Positions 1-9,664 are shown, numbered from the stretch's first letter. The stretch is DNA of 33,937 nucleotides from an uncultured Thiodictyon sp. (GCA_903837595.1 CAILVI010000388.1:1-33937), one strand, 5' to 3'. The notes: a model not told the origin generated them from the letters alone. A program made the numbers and translations.

Positions 1-678
1 AATCTCACCAACGGCCCCCAGGGCATCAACATGATCGACCCGGTGCGGATCGCGGGCAGCGCCCTGACCCGCCCGATCGAGGTCCTGGGACTCAAGCTCC
101 CCGGCACCCACACCCATTACTACCTCTTTCTCATCCTCACCCTCGGCGTGATCTTTGTGGCCCTGCGGCTGCAGGGGTCGCGCATCGGGCGCGCCTGGGC
201 GGCCATCCGGGAAGACGAGGTGGCGGCCGAGGCGATGGGCATCAATACCCGCAATCTGAAGTTGCTGGCCTTCGCCATGGGGGCGACCTTCGGCGGACTG
301 GGGGGCGGGCTCTTCGCCGCCTTCCAGGGGTTCGTAAGCCCCGAGTCATTCACCCTGATGGAGTCCATCATGATCCTGTGCATGGTGGTGCTGGGGGGCA
401 TGGGGCACATCCCGGGGGTAATCCTGGGGGCCATCCTGGTGACCATACTCCCCGAGCTGCTACGCTATATCGGCCCATTGCAGGAGGGGCTGATCGGGCG
501 GGTGGTGGTCGACCCCGCGGATCTGCGGATGCTGCTGTTTGGCGTCGCCCTGGTGGTCGTGATGCTGTTTCGGCCCCAGGGGCTATGGCCTTCGCCGGTG
601 CGGGCGCGTGAGTTGCGACCGGGGAACCCGGACGAGGTCCGTCAGGAGCAGGAGGCGCTCTATGACGCGCAGCGCTGA
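1..678 (+). CDS. livM: LivM, branched-chain amino-acid ABC transporter permease (5' end outside window)
   Basis: This is the C-terminal 225 residues of an inner-membrane permease of the LivM family, one of two membrane subunits that carry leucine, isoleucine and valine (or related amino acids) inward using ATP hydrolysed by LivG and LivF. The frame is open from the first base and reads NLTNGPQGIN, a typical mid-LivM stretch, so the gene starts upstream of the window. Visible signatures are several long hydrophobic segments and the cytoplasmic loop GRAWAAIREDEVAAEAMGI, which is the LivM coupling region that contacts the ABC subunits. The last codons overlap the start of livG by 17 bases, so the genes are translationally linked. 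The substrate cannot be settled from the permease alone; livJ/livK and livH would lie upstream. Confidence 0.93.
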   Translation, partial: NLTNGPQGINMIDPVRIAGSALTRPIEVLGLKLPGTHTHYYLFLILTLGVIFVALRLQGSRIGRAWAAIREDEVAAEAMGINTRNLKLLAFAMGATFGGLGGGLFAAFQGFVSPESFTLMESIMILCMVVLGGMGHIPGVILGAILVTILPELLRYIGPLQEGLIGRVVVDPADLRMLLFGVALVVVMLFRPQGLWPSPVRARELRPGNPDEVRQEQEALYDAQR

Positions 679-1459
679 GGGTGAACGGACACCGCTGCTC
701 GACGCGCGGGTGGTGACCAAGCGCTTCGGCGGGCTCACCGCCTTGAGCGAAGTCTCCCTCGCGGTCCACGCCGGTGAGATCTTCGGCCTGATCGGACCCA
801 ACGGGGCGGGCAAGACCACCCTGTTCAATTGCCTCAACGGGCTCTATCACCCCAGCTCAGGCAGCGTACACCTGGACGGTGTGCCCTTGACCGGACTCAA
901 GCCCCACGCGGTGGCGGCCCACGGGCTGGCCCGGACCTTCCAGAACATTCGGTTGTTCGCCAACATGAGCGTGCTGGAGAACGTGATGGTCGGACGCCAT
1001 GTGCGCTCGCGCGCCGGGGTCCTGGGGGCGGTGCTGCGGGGTCGGCGCACCCGGGCGGAGGAACGCTCCATCCGCGAGCGCTCGCTGGCACTGCTCGACT
1101 CCGTGGGGCTGGCCGGACGCGCGGACCAACTCGCCCGGTTCCTGCCCTATGGCGATCAACGCCGCCTGGAGATCGCCCGCGCGCTGGCTACCGAGCCGCG
1201 GCTACTGGCACTCGACGAACCCGCTGCGGGGATGAATCCGACCGAGACGCAGGCCCTCAAGGAACTCTTGGAGCAGATCCGCGGGCGCGGCGTGACCCTG
1301 CTGCTGATCGAGCACGATGTGCGCCTGATGATGGGGCTATGCGATCGGGTGGCGGTGCTGGACTATGGGCGCAAAATCGCCGACGGACCGCCGTCCCAGG
1401 TCCAGCATGACCCGCTGGTCATTGAGGCCTATCTGGGGGCCGGGGTGGGCACCCCATGA
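662..1459 (+). CDS. livG: LivG, branched-chain amino-acid ABC transporter ATPase
   Basis: A 265-residue ABC ATPase that powers the LivHM permease from the cytoplasmic face. The Walker A motif GPNGAGKT is at about residues 45-52. The signature region reads LPYGDQRRLEIARALA, the atypical LPYGxQ form characteristic of LivG rather than LSGGQ. Walker B is LLALDEPAAGM, followed by the H-loop IEHDV. The frame is open further upstream to 608, but the ATG at 662 is preferred: it follows the purine-rich stretch AGGAGCAGGAGG and gives the normal family length. It overlaps the end of livM by 17 bases, and its stop overlaps livF by 4 (ATGA), so the three genes form one operon. Confidence 0.95.
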   Translation: MTRSAEGERTPLLDARVVTKRFGGLTALSEVSLAVHAGEIFGLIGPNGAGKTTLFNCLNGLYHPSSGSVHLDGVPLTGLKPHAVAAHGLARTFQNIRLFANMSVLENVMVGRHVRSRAGVLGAVLRGRRTRAEERSIRERSLALLDSVGLAGRADQLARFLPYGDQRRLEIARALATEPRLLALDEPAAGMNPTETQALKELLEQIRGRGVTLLLIEHDVRLMMGLCDRVAVLDYGRKIADGPPSQVQHDPLVIEAYLGAGVGTP

Positions 1460-2166
1460 GCCTGCTCGAGGTCAAGGGCCTGGCGGTCCATTACGGCGGC
1501 ATCCGTGCAGTCAAAGGCATCGACCTGCGAGTCGAGGAAGGCGAGGTGGTGTGTCTGATCGGCGCCAACGGGGCCGGCAAGACCAGCAGCATGCGGGCGC
1601 TGGCCGGCCTGCTACCCGCTGCCGCCGGAACCATCCGCTATGCCGACTGCGAGATCACCGGGCTGCCGGTGCATCTACGCGCCCGGCGCGGAATCGCCAT
1701 GGTCCCGGAGGGCCGCGGGGTCTTCCCGCGCCTGACGGTGGCCGAGAACCTGCGCATGGGGGCCTATTTCCGCACCGATAAGACAGGCATTGCGGACGAT
1801 CTGGAGCGCGTCTACGGGCTCTTCCCGCGCCTGCTGGAGCGCCGCGCCCAGACCGGCGGGACCCTCTCCGGGGGTGAACAGCAGCTGTTGGCCATCGCCC
1901 GTGCACTCATGAGTCGTCCGCGGCTGCTGCTGCTCGACGAACCGAGCATGGGACTGGCCCCACTGGCGGTGCAGAAGATCTTCGAGACCATCCGGCTCAT
2001 CGCCGCCCAGGGCATGACCCTGCTGCTGATCGAGCAGAACGCCCGCCTGGCACTGGAGTCGAGCAGCCGCGGTTATGTCCTGGAGGGGGGGCGCATCGTC
2101 CACCAGGACGACTCGGCCGCGCTGCTGGCCAGCCCCAAGGTCCGCGCGGCCTATCTGGGGGCCTAA
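1456..2166 (+). CDS. livF: LivF, branched-chain amino-acid ABC transporter ATPase
   Basis: The second ATPase of the LivFGHM complex, 236 residues, the usual length. Walker A is GANGAGKT (about residues 35-42), the Q-loop region carries the family signature VPEGRGVFPRLTVAEN, the ABC signature is LSGGEQQLLAIARAL, Walker B is LLLLDEPSMGLAP, and the H-loop variant is IEQNA, as usual in LivF. The start codon overlaps the livG stop as ATGA. No hairpin with a T-run follows; the next 30 bases lead straight into the first copy of the chemosensory-flanking repeat, so livF is the last gene of the operon. Confidence 0.95.
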   Translation: MSLLEVKGLAVHYGGIRAVKGIDLRVEEGEVVCLIGANGAGKTSSMRALAGLLPAAAGTIRYADCEITGLPVHLRARRGIAMVPEGRGVFPRLTVAENLRMGAYFRTDKTGIADDLERVYGLFPRLLERRAQTGGTLSGGEQQLLAIARALMSRPRLLLLDEPSMGLAPLAVQKIFETIRLIAAQGMTLLLIEQNARLALESSSRGYVLEGGRIVHQDDSAALLASPKVRAAYLGA

Positions 2167-2182
2167 GTAACGAGTCAAAAAC

Positions 2183-2338
2183 AAGTTAAACACGATCGTT
2201 GTCGTTGTCGCCATTGTAATCGGAGAAGCGATGCAGTTTGGGGTGCGAGAGAATCCGGGGCGCCACGATAACCTCGATTGCGACAACGAGAACGACAACC
2301 ACAATGGCGCTATTTGTATTCATGGACTTGTTTAACTT
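2183..2338. repeat. Hairpin-forming intergenic repeat, copy 1 (upstream of chemosensory operon)
   Basis: A palindromic element between livF and cheR. Outer arms AAGTTAAACA (2183-2192) and TGTTTAACTT (2329-2338) are perfect inverted repeats. Inner arms built from GTTGTC/GACAAC units (about 2197-2210 and 2280-2299) can pair. The centre, AATCGGAGAAGCGATGCA (2218-2235) and CGAGAGAATCCGGGGCGCC (2246-2264) through to the right arm, recurs almost base for base at 9681-9752. Copy 1 has about 10 extra bases (GTTTGGGGTG) between the two core blocks. It has no convincing coding content and looks like a non-autonomous repeat of the REP/MITE kind. Confidence 0.85.
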
Positions 2339-2412
2339 ATCCCCATTGTCTTTTGTGCGATCTTTGTGCCTTTGTGGTACGGACTGCCGACGTCAGGACT
2401 AAGCACACAGCC

Positions 2413-3771
2413 ATGAAGCACCTGTTTGCTCACATTGCCCGCCACAGCGGCCTGCGCATTCCGGACGGCAGTCGGGAGCGCCTCGAGCAGCACATCCTCA
2501 CCCGGATGCGTGCCCTCCAGTTGCAGCGACCCGAGGACTTTGTGCATTACCTGCAACCCGGCACAGCGGGCCGCAGCGAAGAGCTGCACCTGCTGGCGGC
2601 CGTGTTGACCACGGGCGAGACCTTTTTCATGCGCGACGCGGGGCAAATGCAACTGCTGCGCGACACCCTGTTGCCGGCGCTGCTGGAGAGCCGCTCGCGT
2701 CAACGCAGACTACGGCTGTGGAGCACCGCCTGTTCCACCGGGGAGGAGGCGTATTCGCTGGCCATTCTGCTCCACGAACTGCTGGCCGGGCGCGACGACT
2801 GGCAGATTGACTTGTACGGCACCGACGTGAATCCGCAGGCACTGCGCCGGGCCACCACGGGGGAATATGGACCTTGGGCGTTTCGCGGTTGCGATGAAGC
2901 CTTTCGGCGACGCTACTTTGAACCACGCGGCGACCAATGGCGCTTGCAGACACGTATACGTGGGATGGTCAGGTTCATGCCGGGGGACCTGCTGCTCGAC
3001 ACCTTGCCCGCCCCCAGCCGCGGACTCGCCGAGCTGGACCTGGTTTTGTGTCGTAATCTTTTCATCTATTTGCAGCCAGAGGCCATTGCCACGGTCACGC
3101 ACAAGTTGGCCCACTGCCTGCGCGACGGCGGGATACTGCTGACCGGCCACGGCGAATTGCGCACGCAGGGTTGCGATCTGCTGCACACGCAGATGTACCC
3201 CCAATCGGTGGTCTACCGCAAAGGCCCCCCGGATACGCAGAGCGCGCCTATCCTGGCGCCACCACCATTGAGCCCGGTGGCTGCGCCAGGTTCCGCTATA
3301 GCGGCGAGCGTACCGTCACCGCAGCGCACGGCCAAGCCCTCGACACGCCCCTCCAGGCCGCTACCGCCCACCGCCGAGACTGACCCGCTGCTGGCCGCCT
3401 GGCGGCTGGCCGACGCCGGGTGTTTGCACGAGGCGCTCACCCACTGCCGAGGGCTGCTCACGCAGGACCCGATGCGACCCGAGCCCCATTTTCTGGCCGC
3501 GGTACTGTACATGGAGTTAGGCGACACCAGCACGGCACGCGAAGCGCTGCGCAAGGCGCTGTACCTGGCACCCGACCTGATTGCCGCCCATGTGCAGTTG
3601 GAGCGTCTGCAAGCCGGCGCCGACCAACCGCAGGCCGCACACCGGACGCGCGCCATCGTCGCCAGGCTGCTGGAAGACCTGCCGCCGGATGCGCGCGTGC
3701 CATTCCTTGGCGAGAGCCGCGCCGCGGAACTGGGCGCCCATTGGGCGCGCCTGCATGGTTTGGAACCTTAA
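2413..3771 (+). CDS. cheR: CheR-type chemoreceptor methyltransferase with C-terminal TPR region (WspC/FrzF-like)
   Basis: This 452-residue protein should transfer methyl groups from S-adenosylmethionine to glutamates on the cluster's receptor, setting its adaptation state. Seen in the sequence: an N-terminal CheR helical domain, TTGETFFMRD (about 66-75), the SAM-binding loop STACSTGEEAYSLA (104-117), and CRNLFIYL (213-220). A proline/alanine-rich linker (about 270-322) then leads to a helical TPR-like tail (325-400). CheR with a TPR tail is the architecture of WspC and FrzF rather than of flagellar CheR. The frame extends upstream to 2278, inside the repeat, but ATG 2413 fits the family start. 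It is the first gene of a five-gene operon; the next gene starts 20 bases downstream. Confidence 0.92.
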   Translation: MKHLFAHIARHSGLRIPDGSRERLEQHILTRMRALQLQRPEDFVHYLQPGTAGRSEELHLLAAVLTTGETFFMRDAGQMQLLRDTLLPALLESRSRQRRLRLWSTACSTGEEAYSLAILLHELLAGRDDWQIDLYGTDVNPQALRRATTGEYGPWAFRGCDEAFRRRYFEPRGDQWRLQTRIRGMVRFMPGDLLLDTLPAPSRGLAELDLVLCRNLFIYLQPEAIATVTHKLAHCLRDGGILLTGHGELRTQGCDLLHTQMYPQSVVYRKGPPDTQSAPILAPPPLSPVAAPGSAIAASVPSPQRTAKPSTRPSRPLPPTAETDPLLAAWRLADAGCLHEALTHCRGLLTQDPMRPEPHFLAAVLYMELGDTSTAREALRKALYLAPDLIAAHVQLERLQAGADQPQAAHRTRAIVARLLEDLPPDARVPFLGESRAAELGAHWARLHGLEP

Positions 3772-3791
3772 GCACCCCGCGCCCCACTGCC

Positions 3792-4784
3792 ATGGCCAAC
3801 CATCTGATTTTTGAGTTCAACACCACCCGTTATGCCATCGCGGCGGACGCCGTACGGACCATCTTCTGGCTGCCCGAACTCGCGCCGGTGCAAGACCTGC
3901 CGCCGTATTTTGTCGGCCTGATCAACCTGCACGGGGACGTCATTGCGATCGTCGACTTGGGACAGCGCTTTGGCCACCCCGCCAAGCCGTACCGACTGGA
4001 CCAATCGGTCATCTTGCTGGAACAAGACGGCTACGTGGTCGGCCTGGTCGCCGACGCGGTGCACGATCTGTTGGAGATTGCCCCCGCGGACACCGCTCCT
4101 TACGTGCAGTTGGAGCAGGATGACCCGAGCGGCCCCGCCTCGGTGATTGGCGGCACCCTGAAATGGCAAGACACCGTATTGATTCTGTTGGACTCTATCG
4201 CCTTGCTGCGGCTGGTGATGCAGGCGCCCGACGAGCCGTCGGCGACCACGCAACCCACCGACCGGTTTGCCGAGTTGACCGCGGCCCAGCGCGCGCGACT
4301 GCGGCAACGCACCCAGCAATTGGTCTCAATCGACGCGCCACTGGGCCAGGCCGGTCATGTGTATGCGTTGGTACGCATCGGCAACGGGCACTACGCCATC
4401 GCGCTGGAACATGTCGCTGAGTTCATCCACCTGGATACCTGCATTGCCATTCCCTGTTGCCCGCCCCACATCCTGGGGTGCGTGAACTTGCGCGGAGCCA
4501 TCTTGACCGTGATCGACCTGGCGCCCCAGTTGCAGGGCGCACCGTTGCGCGATTACAAAGATATCGTGGTGCTACGCCTGGACGAACAGCGCCTGGGACT
4601 GGCCGTACATCAAATCATCGACATTCAGACCTTTGAGGCAAACGCCCTCAGCCCATTGACCGGACAAGCTTATGGCCACCCGCAATGCAAGTGGATGCTC
4701 CAGCTTGATGACGGCGTGGCCGGCGTACTGGACGTCGATGCACTACTGCAACAAGGCCTGCTTGAAGTGAACGAGCAGGTTTGA
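3792..4784 (+). CDS. cheW: Tandem CheW-domain coupling protein
   Basis: A 330-residue protein made of two CheW folds in tandem. Domain 1 (about residues 2-140) begins [19 protein letters not shown] and contains [22 protein letters not shown]. Domain 2 (about 180-325) contains [21 protein letters not shown] and [21 protein letters not shown]. Both carry the LINLHG/VNLRG-type strand that contacts receptor and kinase. CheW proteins bridge chemoreceptor tips and CheA; Wsp systems use two separate CheW proteins (WspB and WspD), so this may be their fused equivalent (inference). There are no catalytic residues. The frame is open upstream within cheR, but ATG 3792 gives the usual CheW N-terminus and lies 20 bases after the cheR stop. 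Confidence 0.9.
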   Translation: MANHLIFEFNTTRYAIAADAVRTIFWLPELAPVQDLPPYFVGLINLHGDVIAIVDLGQRFGHPAKPYRLDQSVILLEQDGYVVGLVADAVHDLLEIAPADTAPYVQLEQDDPSGPASVIGGTLKWQDTVLILLDSIALLRLVMQAPDEPSATTQPTDRFAELTAAQRARLRQRTQQLVSIDAPLGQAGHVYALVRIGNGHYAIALEHVAEFIHLDTCIAIPCCPPHILGCVNLRGAILTVIDLAPQLQGAPLRDYKDIVVLRLDEQRLGLAVHQIIDIQTFEANALSPLTGQAYGHPQCKWMLQLDDGVAGVLDVDALLQQGLLEVNEQV

Positions 4785-4815
4785 CCCCACCACCTATTTT
4801 TTTCGAGACCGCCGC

Positions 4816-6267
4816 ATGAAGTCGAAGTTCAAACTCTCTACCCGTATGTTGCTGGGCAACCTGATTCCCTGCGTCGTGTTCAGCGTGGCCGTGGCGGCGG
4901 TGTATCTGGAGAGCGTGGGTCTGCGGACAACCATCCTCGACACCCAACGGGCCGTTGCCATCGTCGAATACGGTATAAACCTGCAACTGCAAGTCGCGCA
5001 GATGCAGCGCATCGCCCGCGGTATCCTGCTCAAGGCCCAGGACGCCCATGTGGAAAGCCACGACAACAGCAAACATCAAGCCGAAGAGCTATTGCTCCAG
5101 CTCAAGCAACTGGTCAGAGACCCGGGCCAGATCGCCACGCTGAACCGCATGACCGACACCATCACGGCCATCGGCGAGCTCACCCGGAGTCAAGTCGAGC
5201 GCGTCAAGGCTGGACAGTTGGCCGACGGTCTAAAGGAATACCAAACCGGCAAGAGCGATGAACTCTACCAGGACTTCAATAGTCTGGCCACTGGGTTTTT
5301 CGCGCGTGAAAAGCAGATCGAGGAACAACTCAAGGCCCGCGGGACAGCCGCGGTGGCGACGGTTATCCAGGTGGCGGGCGGCGGTCTGGTGCTGGCCTTT
5401 GCGCTCTCGATGCTCACCGGCATCTGGTTGGCGCGCCGCACGACCGGCCACCTCAAGGAGCTGATTTCGGTGGTGGCAACATCCACCCACCAGATTGCGG
5501 CCAGCACCGAGCAGCATGAGGGCGCCATGACTGAACAGGCCAGCGCGGTCACCGAAACCACTGCCACCGTGGAAGAGATGGTGGCCACCGCCCGCATCAA
5601 TGCCGAGCAGGCGGAGTTCGCCACCCAGTCGGCCAATAGCGCACAAGTCACGACCCGCGAGGGACTGGAACTGGTGACACACAACGAAAGCGACATGGCC
5701 GCCTTGGAGAATACCATGAAAATGATTGCCCAGAAGATCATTGGCCTGTCGGAACAGGCGGGGCAGATTGGCGAGATTGCGCGGGTGGTGGGCGAATTGG
5801 CGGCCGAGACCAACATGCTGGCACTCAATGCCGCGGTGGAAGCGGCCCGTGCCGGTGAGCAGGGCAAGGGGTTCGCCGTGGTCGCCAGCGAAATCCGCAA
5901 ATTGGCCGACCAGAGCAAGAAGTCGGCGCAACGGGCCAACCAGATCGTGGCCGACATTCAAAAGGCGACCAACGGCATGGTCATGACCGCCGAAGACGGC
6001 AGCAAGACCACCCATGCCGCCGCACAAAGCGCACGCCTGGCCTCGGCGGCCTTTGAGCAGGTCATTCACCTGGCCGATGCCGTCGTCCAGAATGCGCAGC
6101 AGGTGTTGCTCAACAGCAAACAGCAGGCGGTGGCCTTGACTCAAATCGACATTGCGATGAAGAACATCAATAATGGTGCACGCGAAATGTCCACCGGCAC
6201 GGTCCAGATCCGCGATGGCATGACCAAGCTGTCCGCGGTCGCCGGTGAACTCAAAAAGATGCTGTAA
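4816..6267 (+). CDS. Methyl-accepting chemotaxis protein, membrane-bound, no clear HAMP
   Basis: A 483-residue receptor that should control the downstream hybrid kinase. TM1 is at about residues 11-30. A helical periplasmic domain of about 150 residues follows, resembling four-helix-bundle sensor domains, then TM2 (about 180-205) and a long cytoplasmic coiled coil. The signalling tip is unmistakable: [20 protein letters not shown] (327-346) followed by [18 protein letters not shown]. Only about 15 residues separate TM2 from the methylation helices, too short for a standard 50-residue HAMP. Glutamine/glutamate-rich stretches such as [16 protein letters not shown] are candidate methylation segments. 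The ligand is unknown. The start follows cheW by 31 bases, with a weak ribosome-binding site. Confidence 0.93.
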   Translation: MKSKFKLSTRMLLGNLIPCVVFSVAVAAVYLESVGLRTTILDTQRAVAIVEYGINLQLQVAQMQRIARGILLKAQDAHVESHDNSKHQAEELLLQLKQLVRDPGQIATLNRMTDTITAIGELTRSQVERVKAGQLADGLKEYQTGKSDELYQDFNSLATGFFAREKQIEEQLKARGTAAVATVIQVAGGGLVLAFALSMLTGIWLARRTTGHLKELISVVATSTHQIAASTEQHEGAMTEQASAVTETTATVEEMVATARINAEQAEFATQSANSAQVTTREGLELVTHNESDMAALENTMKMIAQKIIGLSEQAGQIGEIARVVGELAAETNMLALNAAVEAARAGEQGKGFAVVASEIRKLADQSKKSAQRANQIVADIQKATNGMVMTAEDGSKTTHAAAQSARLASAAFEQVIHLADAVVQNAQQVLLNSKQQAVALTQIDIAMKNINNGAREMSTGTVQIRDGMTKLSAVAGELKKML

Positions 6268-6276
6268 GGCTTGCCG

Positions 6277-8472
6277 GTGATAGAAGACCAAGAACTGCGT
6301 GACCTGTTCCGCGCCGAGAGCGCGGAACACCTGCAGCGCATCGAAGCGGGCCTGCTGCAACTGGAGCGCACGCCCGACGACGGCCCTTTGCTGGAAGAGG
6401 TGTTCCGCGAGGCCCATAGCCTCAAGGGCGCGGCCCGCATGTTGGGCCTGCGCGAGGTGCAGAACCTGGCGCACGCCATTGAGAACCTGCTGGGCGATGC
6501 GCGCGCGGGCAAACTGCGCATCAGCGCGGCCCTGGTGCCACCCCAACTGGCGACCTTGGATCAAATACGGCGCCTGGTGGCACACGCATTAGGCGATGAA
6601 CCAGCGCCGCCCCTCCCCGGGGCCGTCGCCGTGGCACCTGCGCCAGATCCGCCGCTGATCGCACCGACGCTGGCCTCACTTCTGGCCGACCGGGTCGCAA
6701 GCGCGGCAGTGCCTATTCCCCTCCCCCAGCCGGCGCCGACCGACCTGTGGAGCGCGGCGACCTCAAGCCCTGCACCGGCCTCGCCACTGCCCGATTTTCG
6801 CATTGACACCCTGCGCATTGAATCCACCAGGCTCGATGCACTGCTGCAACTCGGCGGTGAACTGGTGGTCGGCAAGGGACGCATGGCGCGCTGGCAAACC
6901 GAGCTGGATCAACTGCTGAGCCGCTGCGAATACCACCTCCGGGAACCGCAAAGAGGTGCCCAGGGCCTGGCCGCGGTAACCGCCGAACTGGAGCGTCTGC
7001 GCGGTCACATGGCGGGCGACAGCGCGCGACTCGCAACCGTGGCGGTACAAATCGAAAGCGGTATTCGCGCGCTGCGCCTGCTACCCATGGCCACGCTGCT
7101 TGATCTGTTCCCGCGCATGGTGCATGACCTGAGCACCGAACTCGGTAAACAGTTGACCTACAAGGTAGCCGGTGCGGCCACCGTGGCCGACAAACGCATC
7201 ATTGAGGAATTGAAGGCGCCGCTGATGCACCTGCTGCGCAACGCCATTGACCATGGCATCGAGTCGCCCGGCGAGCGGCGCCAAGCCGGCAAACCCGAGG
7301 CCGGCCTGATCGCGATTGTCGTCACCCAAAGCCCCGACGCGGTGCAGATCACCCTGAGCGACGATGGCCGCGGCCTGGACTTGGACGCCATCCGGGCGCA
7401 GGCGCTCAAGCAGCGGCTGCACACGCCCGAGGAGCTGCAAGACCTAACCGAGGCACAGCTACAAGCGCTGATTTTCCAGCCCGGGTTTTCCACCTCACGC
7501 ATCATCACCGACCTGTCGGGCCGAGGCGTGGGACTGGATGTGGTACGGGACACCGTAGAGCGCTTGCGCGGTTCACTCAAAATCATCTCAAAACCGGGCC
7601 AAGGCCTCACCATTTGCCTGCGACTACCCGTATCGCTCACCGCCACGCAGGCCATGCTGGTGCGCGAATGGGGTCAGACCTATGCCGTGGCATTCGAGGA
7701 CATTGTGTTCGTCACGCGCCTGCGGCCCGCGCAACTGCATACCCTGGAAGGCCGCCAGTGGTTTTACCGGGACCACCAGGCCATCCCCCTCGAGCGACTG
7801 GGGCTGCTGCTAGACCGCGCACCGCCGGCGCTGAAAGAAGACGAATGGTTGCACTGTTTGGTGCTGAAGGTGGACAACGACACCTTTGGGTTGGCGCTCG
7901 ACGAGGTGCTGGAAAGCGAAGACATCGTAGTCAAGCCCACCACCACACCGCTCGTGCGCGTGCGCAACGTCTCCGGCCTGGCGGTGCTCACGACCGGGCT
8001 GGTGTGCCCGGTGCTAAACCCCTACGACCTGCTGCGCAGCATGACCCGCAGCGCACGCAACACCGCCCCGGCGGCCACTGCCGCCGCTGGCGAAGCCGCC
8101 GCCGCGCCGGCCAAGCGCATCTTGCTGGCAGAAGACAGCATCACCACCCGCATGCAGGAGCGCCGCATTCTGGAGGCCGCCGGGTATGAAGTCGTCACCG
8201 CCGTCGACGGGCTGGACGCCTGGAACACGCTGACACTGCACCCGTTCGATGCGGTGGTATCCGACATTCAAATGCCCCGGATGTCGGGACTGGAGTTAGC
8301 CGAAAGGATACGCCGGAATCGGACGTTCGCCGAACTGCCCATCATACTCATCACGGCGCTGGCCAGTGAAGAGGATCGCCGCCGCGGCATGGAGGTCGGG
8401 GCCGACGCCTACATCAGCAAATCAGAGTTCGACCAGAGCCTGCTGCTGGACTGCCTGGCCCGCTTGGCCTGA
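6277..8472 (+). CDS. cheA: Hybrid chemotaxis histidine kinase, CheA plus C-terminal receiver (WspE/FrzE-like)
   Basis: A 731-residue kinase. Order: HPt domain with phospho-accepting His47 in EAHSLKGAARML; an Ala/Pro-rich linker (about 108-172) with no visible P2 CheY-docking domain; a dimerisation helix pair; the ATPase domain with N-box LLRNAIDHGIES, G1 box LSDDGRGLD and G2 box GRGVGLDVVRD; a CheW-like regulatory domain (about 450-590); and a receiver (about 614-731) with phospho-acceptor Asp663 in VVSDIQMP and Lys in YISKS. HPt-kinase-receiver fusion without P2 matches WspE and FrzE. The frame opens at TTG 6271, but GTG 6277 sits at better spacing from the AAGG at 6266-6269 and is preferred. 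It lies 9 bases after the receptor. Confidence 0.93.
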   Translation: MIEDQELRDLFRAESAEHLQRIEAGLLQLERTPDDGPLLEEVFREAHSLKGAARMLGLREVQNLAHAIENLLGDARAGKLRISAALVPPQLATLDQIRRLVAHALGDEPAPPLPGAVAVAPAPDPPLIAPTLASLLADRVASAAVPIPLPQPAPTDLWSAATSSPAPASPLPDFRIDTLRIESTRLDALLQLGGELVVGKGRMARWQTELDQLLSRCEYHLREPQRGAQGLAAVTAELERLRGHMAGDSARLATVAVQIESGIRALRLLPMATLLDLFPRMVHDLSTELGKQLTYKVAGAATVADKRIIEELKAPLMHLLRNAIDHGIESPGERRQAGKPEAGLIAIVVTQSPDAVQITLSDDGRGLDLDAIRAQALKQRLHTPEELQDLTEAQLQALIFQPGFSTSRIITDLSGRGVGLDVVRDTVERLRGSLKIISKPGQGLTICLRLPVSLTATQAMLVREWGQTYAVAFEDIVFVTRLRPAQLHTLEGRQWFYRDHQAIPLERLGLLLDRAPPALKEDEWLHCLVLKVDNDTFGLALDEVLESEDIVVKPTTTPLVRVRNVSGLAVLTTGLVCPVLNPYDLLRSMTRSARNTAPAATAAAGEAAAAPAKRILLAEDSITTRMQERRILEAAGYEVVTAVDGLDAWNTLTLHPFDAVVSDIQMPRMSGLELAERIRRNRTFAELPIILITALASEEDRRRGMEVGADAYISKSEFDQSLLLDCLARLA

Positions 8473-8492
8473 ATGAAAAAGAACCGCCACCC

Positions 8493-9575
8493 ATGACAGA
8501 TGTCCCGGAACAGAGGAGCCAACGCCGCATCCGCCTGCTGCTGGTAGAGGACTCGGCAACCGAATTGTATATGCTCAAGCGCCTGCTGAGCGCGGCGCCG
8601 GACATGGAGGTGGTAGGCACCGCCGCCGACGGGCGCGCCGCACTGACTCTGCTGCCGCAATTGCGGCCTGATCTCGTCATTACCGACTACCACATGCCGG
8701 TGATGGACGGCATGGAGTTCATCCTCAAGGCCATGCAGCAGCATCCCTGCGTGATTCTGGTATTGAGCGTGGCCGTGCAGTCATTCCATAAGGACAACAT
8801 CTTCCGGTTGCTGTCGGCCGGTGCCTTGGACGTGCTGGCCAAGCCGCTGGGCCACGATGGCGGCATCGGAGGCCGCGAGGCGCAAGAGTTGCTGGACAAA
8901 ATTCGCGCCATCGCTCAGGCCCCGAGCATGAGCCGGCGCTTGGCGGTAGCCGCACCAGCCGTCCGGCCGACCCCGGCGGACACCCCAGTCATCCCCTCAC
9001 CACTACGCAAACGCATCGAGCTGATAGCGCTGGGTGCCTCGACCGGCGGCCCGCAGGTATTGAACCGTATTCTGGAGCTGTTGCCCAAGACCTTCCCGGT
9101 GCCGCTCGTGTGTGTGCAGCATATCAGCCAGGGATTTCTGGACGGGATGCTGAGCTGGCTGCAGACTCAAAGCGCCTTGAAGCTGGAGCTGGCCCGGCCG
9201 GGCGAAGTGCCCCGACCCGGCACTGTGTATTTTGCCCCCGAAGGGCGTCACCTACTATTGGATGCCAACCGCCGCTTCAGTGTCGCGTCCTGTACCGCTG
9301 CCGACGTGCATTGCCCGCAAGTGGACCGCTTGCTGACCTCGGTCGCGCGCCACTATGGCGCCGCCGCGCTTGGGGTGTTATTGAGCGGCATGGGGCGCGA
9401 TGGAGCCGTGGGCCTTAAGGCCATGCGCGACGCGGGCGCACCCACCATCGCTCAAGACGCGGCCACCAGCGTCATTTTTGGTATGCCAGCCGTGGCCATC
9501 GAACTCGGCGCAGCCCAATACGTACTGCCCACCGACGAGATTGCCGCGATGCTGAGCCGCTTCGCCAGGCGCTGA
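8493..9575 (+). CDS. cheB: CheB, receiver-regulated receptor methylesterase (WspF-like)
   Basis: A 360-residue methylesterase/deamidase that removes the methyl groups added by the CheR of this operon, and is switched on by phosphotransfer from the kinase. The N-terminal receiver (about 12-125) has phospho-acceptor Asp65 (VITDYHMP) and Lys117. A linker rich in Pro/Ala (about 145-172) leads to the esterase domain with the catalytic set Ser183 (GASTGG), His210 (VQHIS) and Asp303 (GMGRDGA). All key residues are present, so the enzyme should be active. It is the last gene of the operon; the intergenic space after it contains the second copy of the flanking repeat. No stand-alone CheY is present in the cluster. 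Confidence 0.95.
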   Translation: MTDVPEQRSQRRIRLLLVEDSATELYMLKRLLSAAPDMEVVGTAADGRAALTLLPQLRPDLVITDYHMPVMDGMEFILKAMQQHPCVILVLSVAVQSFHKDNIFRLLSAGALDVLAKPLGHDGGIGGREAQELLDKIRAIAQAPSMSRRLAVAAPAVRPTPADTPVIPSPLRKRIELIALGASTGGPQVLNRILELLPKTFPVPLVCVQHISQGFLDGMLSWLQTQSALKLELARPGEVPRPGTVYFAPEGRHLLLDANRRFSVASCTAADVHCPQVDRLLTSVARHYGAAALGVLLSGMGRDGAVGLKAMRDAGAPTIAQDAATSVIFGMPAVAIELGAAQYVLPTDEIAAMLSRFARR

Positions 9576-9664
9576 GGCCGACAGTGCGTCAATCGCACGC
9601 AACGCAGCCTAAGGCGCGGTTCATTGAGTGAGTTAAACAGGTCCGTTAGGGGTTGTTCGCAGCA

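Noticed and set aside
2341-2390. TTTGTG-type tandem motifs before cheR as a possible regulatory array
   Set aside because: The copies (TTTTGTGCGA, CTTTGTGCC, CTTTGTGG) are short, uneven and of a kind seen often in intergenic DNA; no operator or CRISPR-like spacing.
3420-3791. In-frame extension of the double CheW protein into cheR
   Set aside because: This region codes for the CheR TPR tail in another frame; ATG 3792 gives the standard CheW start.
5230-6585. A long minus-strand open frame opposite the receptor and kinase genes
   Set aside because: It is rich in His/Gln/Arg with no family signature, and is antisense to clearly coding sequence; a by-product of GC-rich codon bias.
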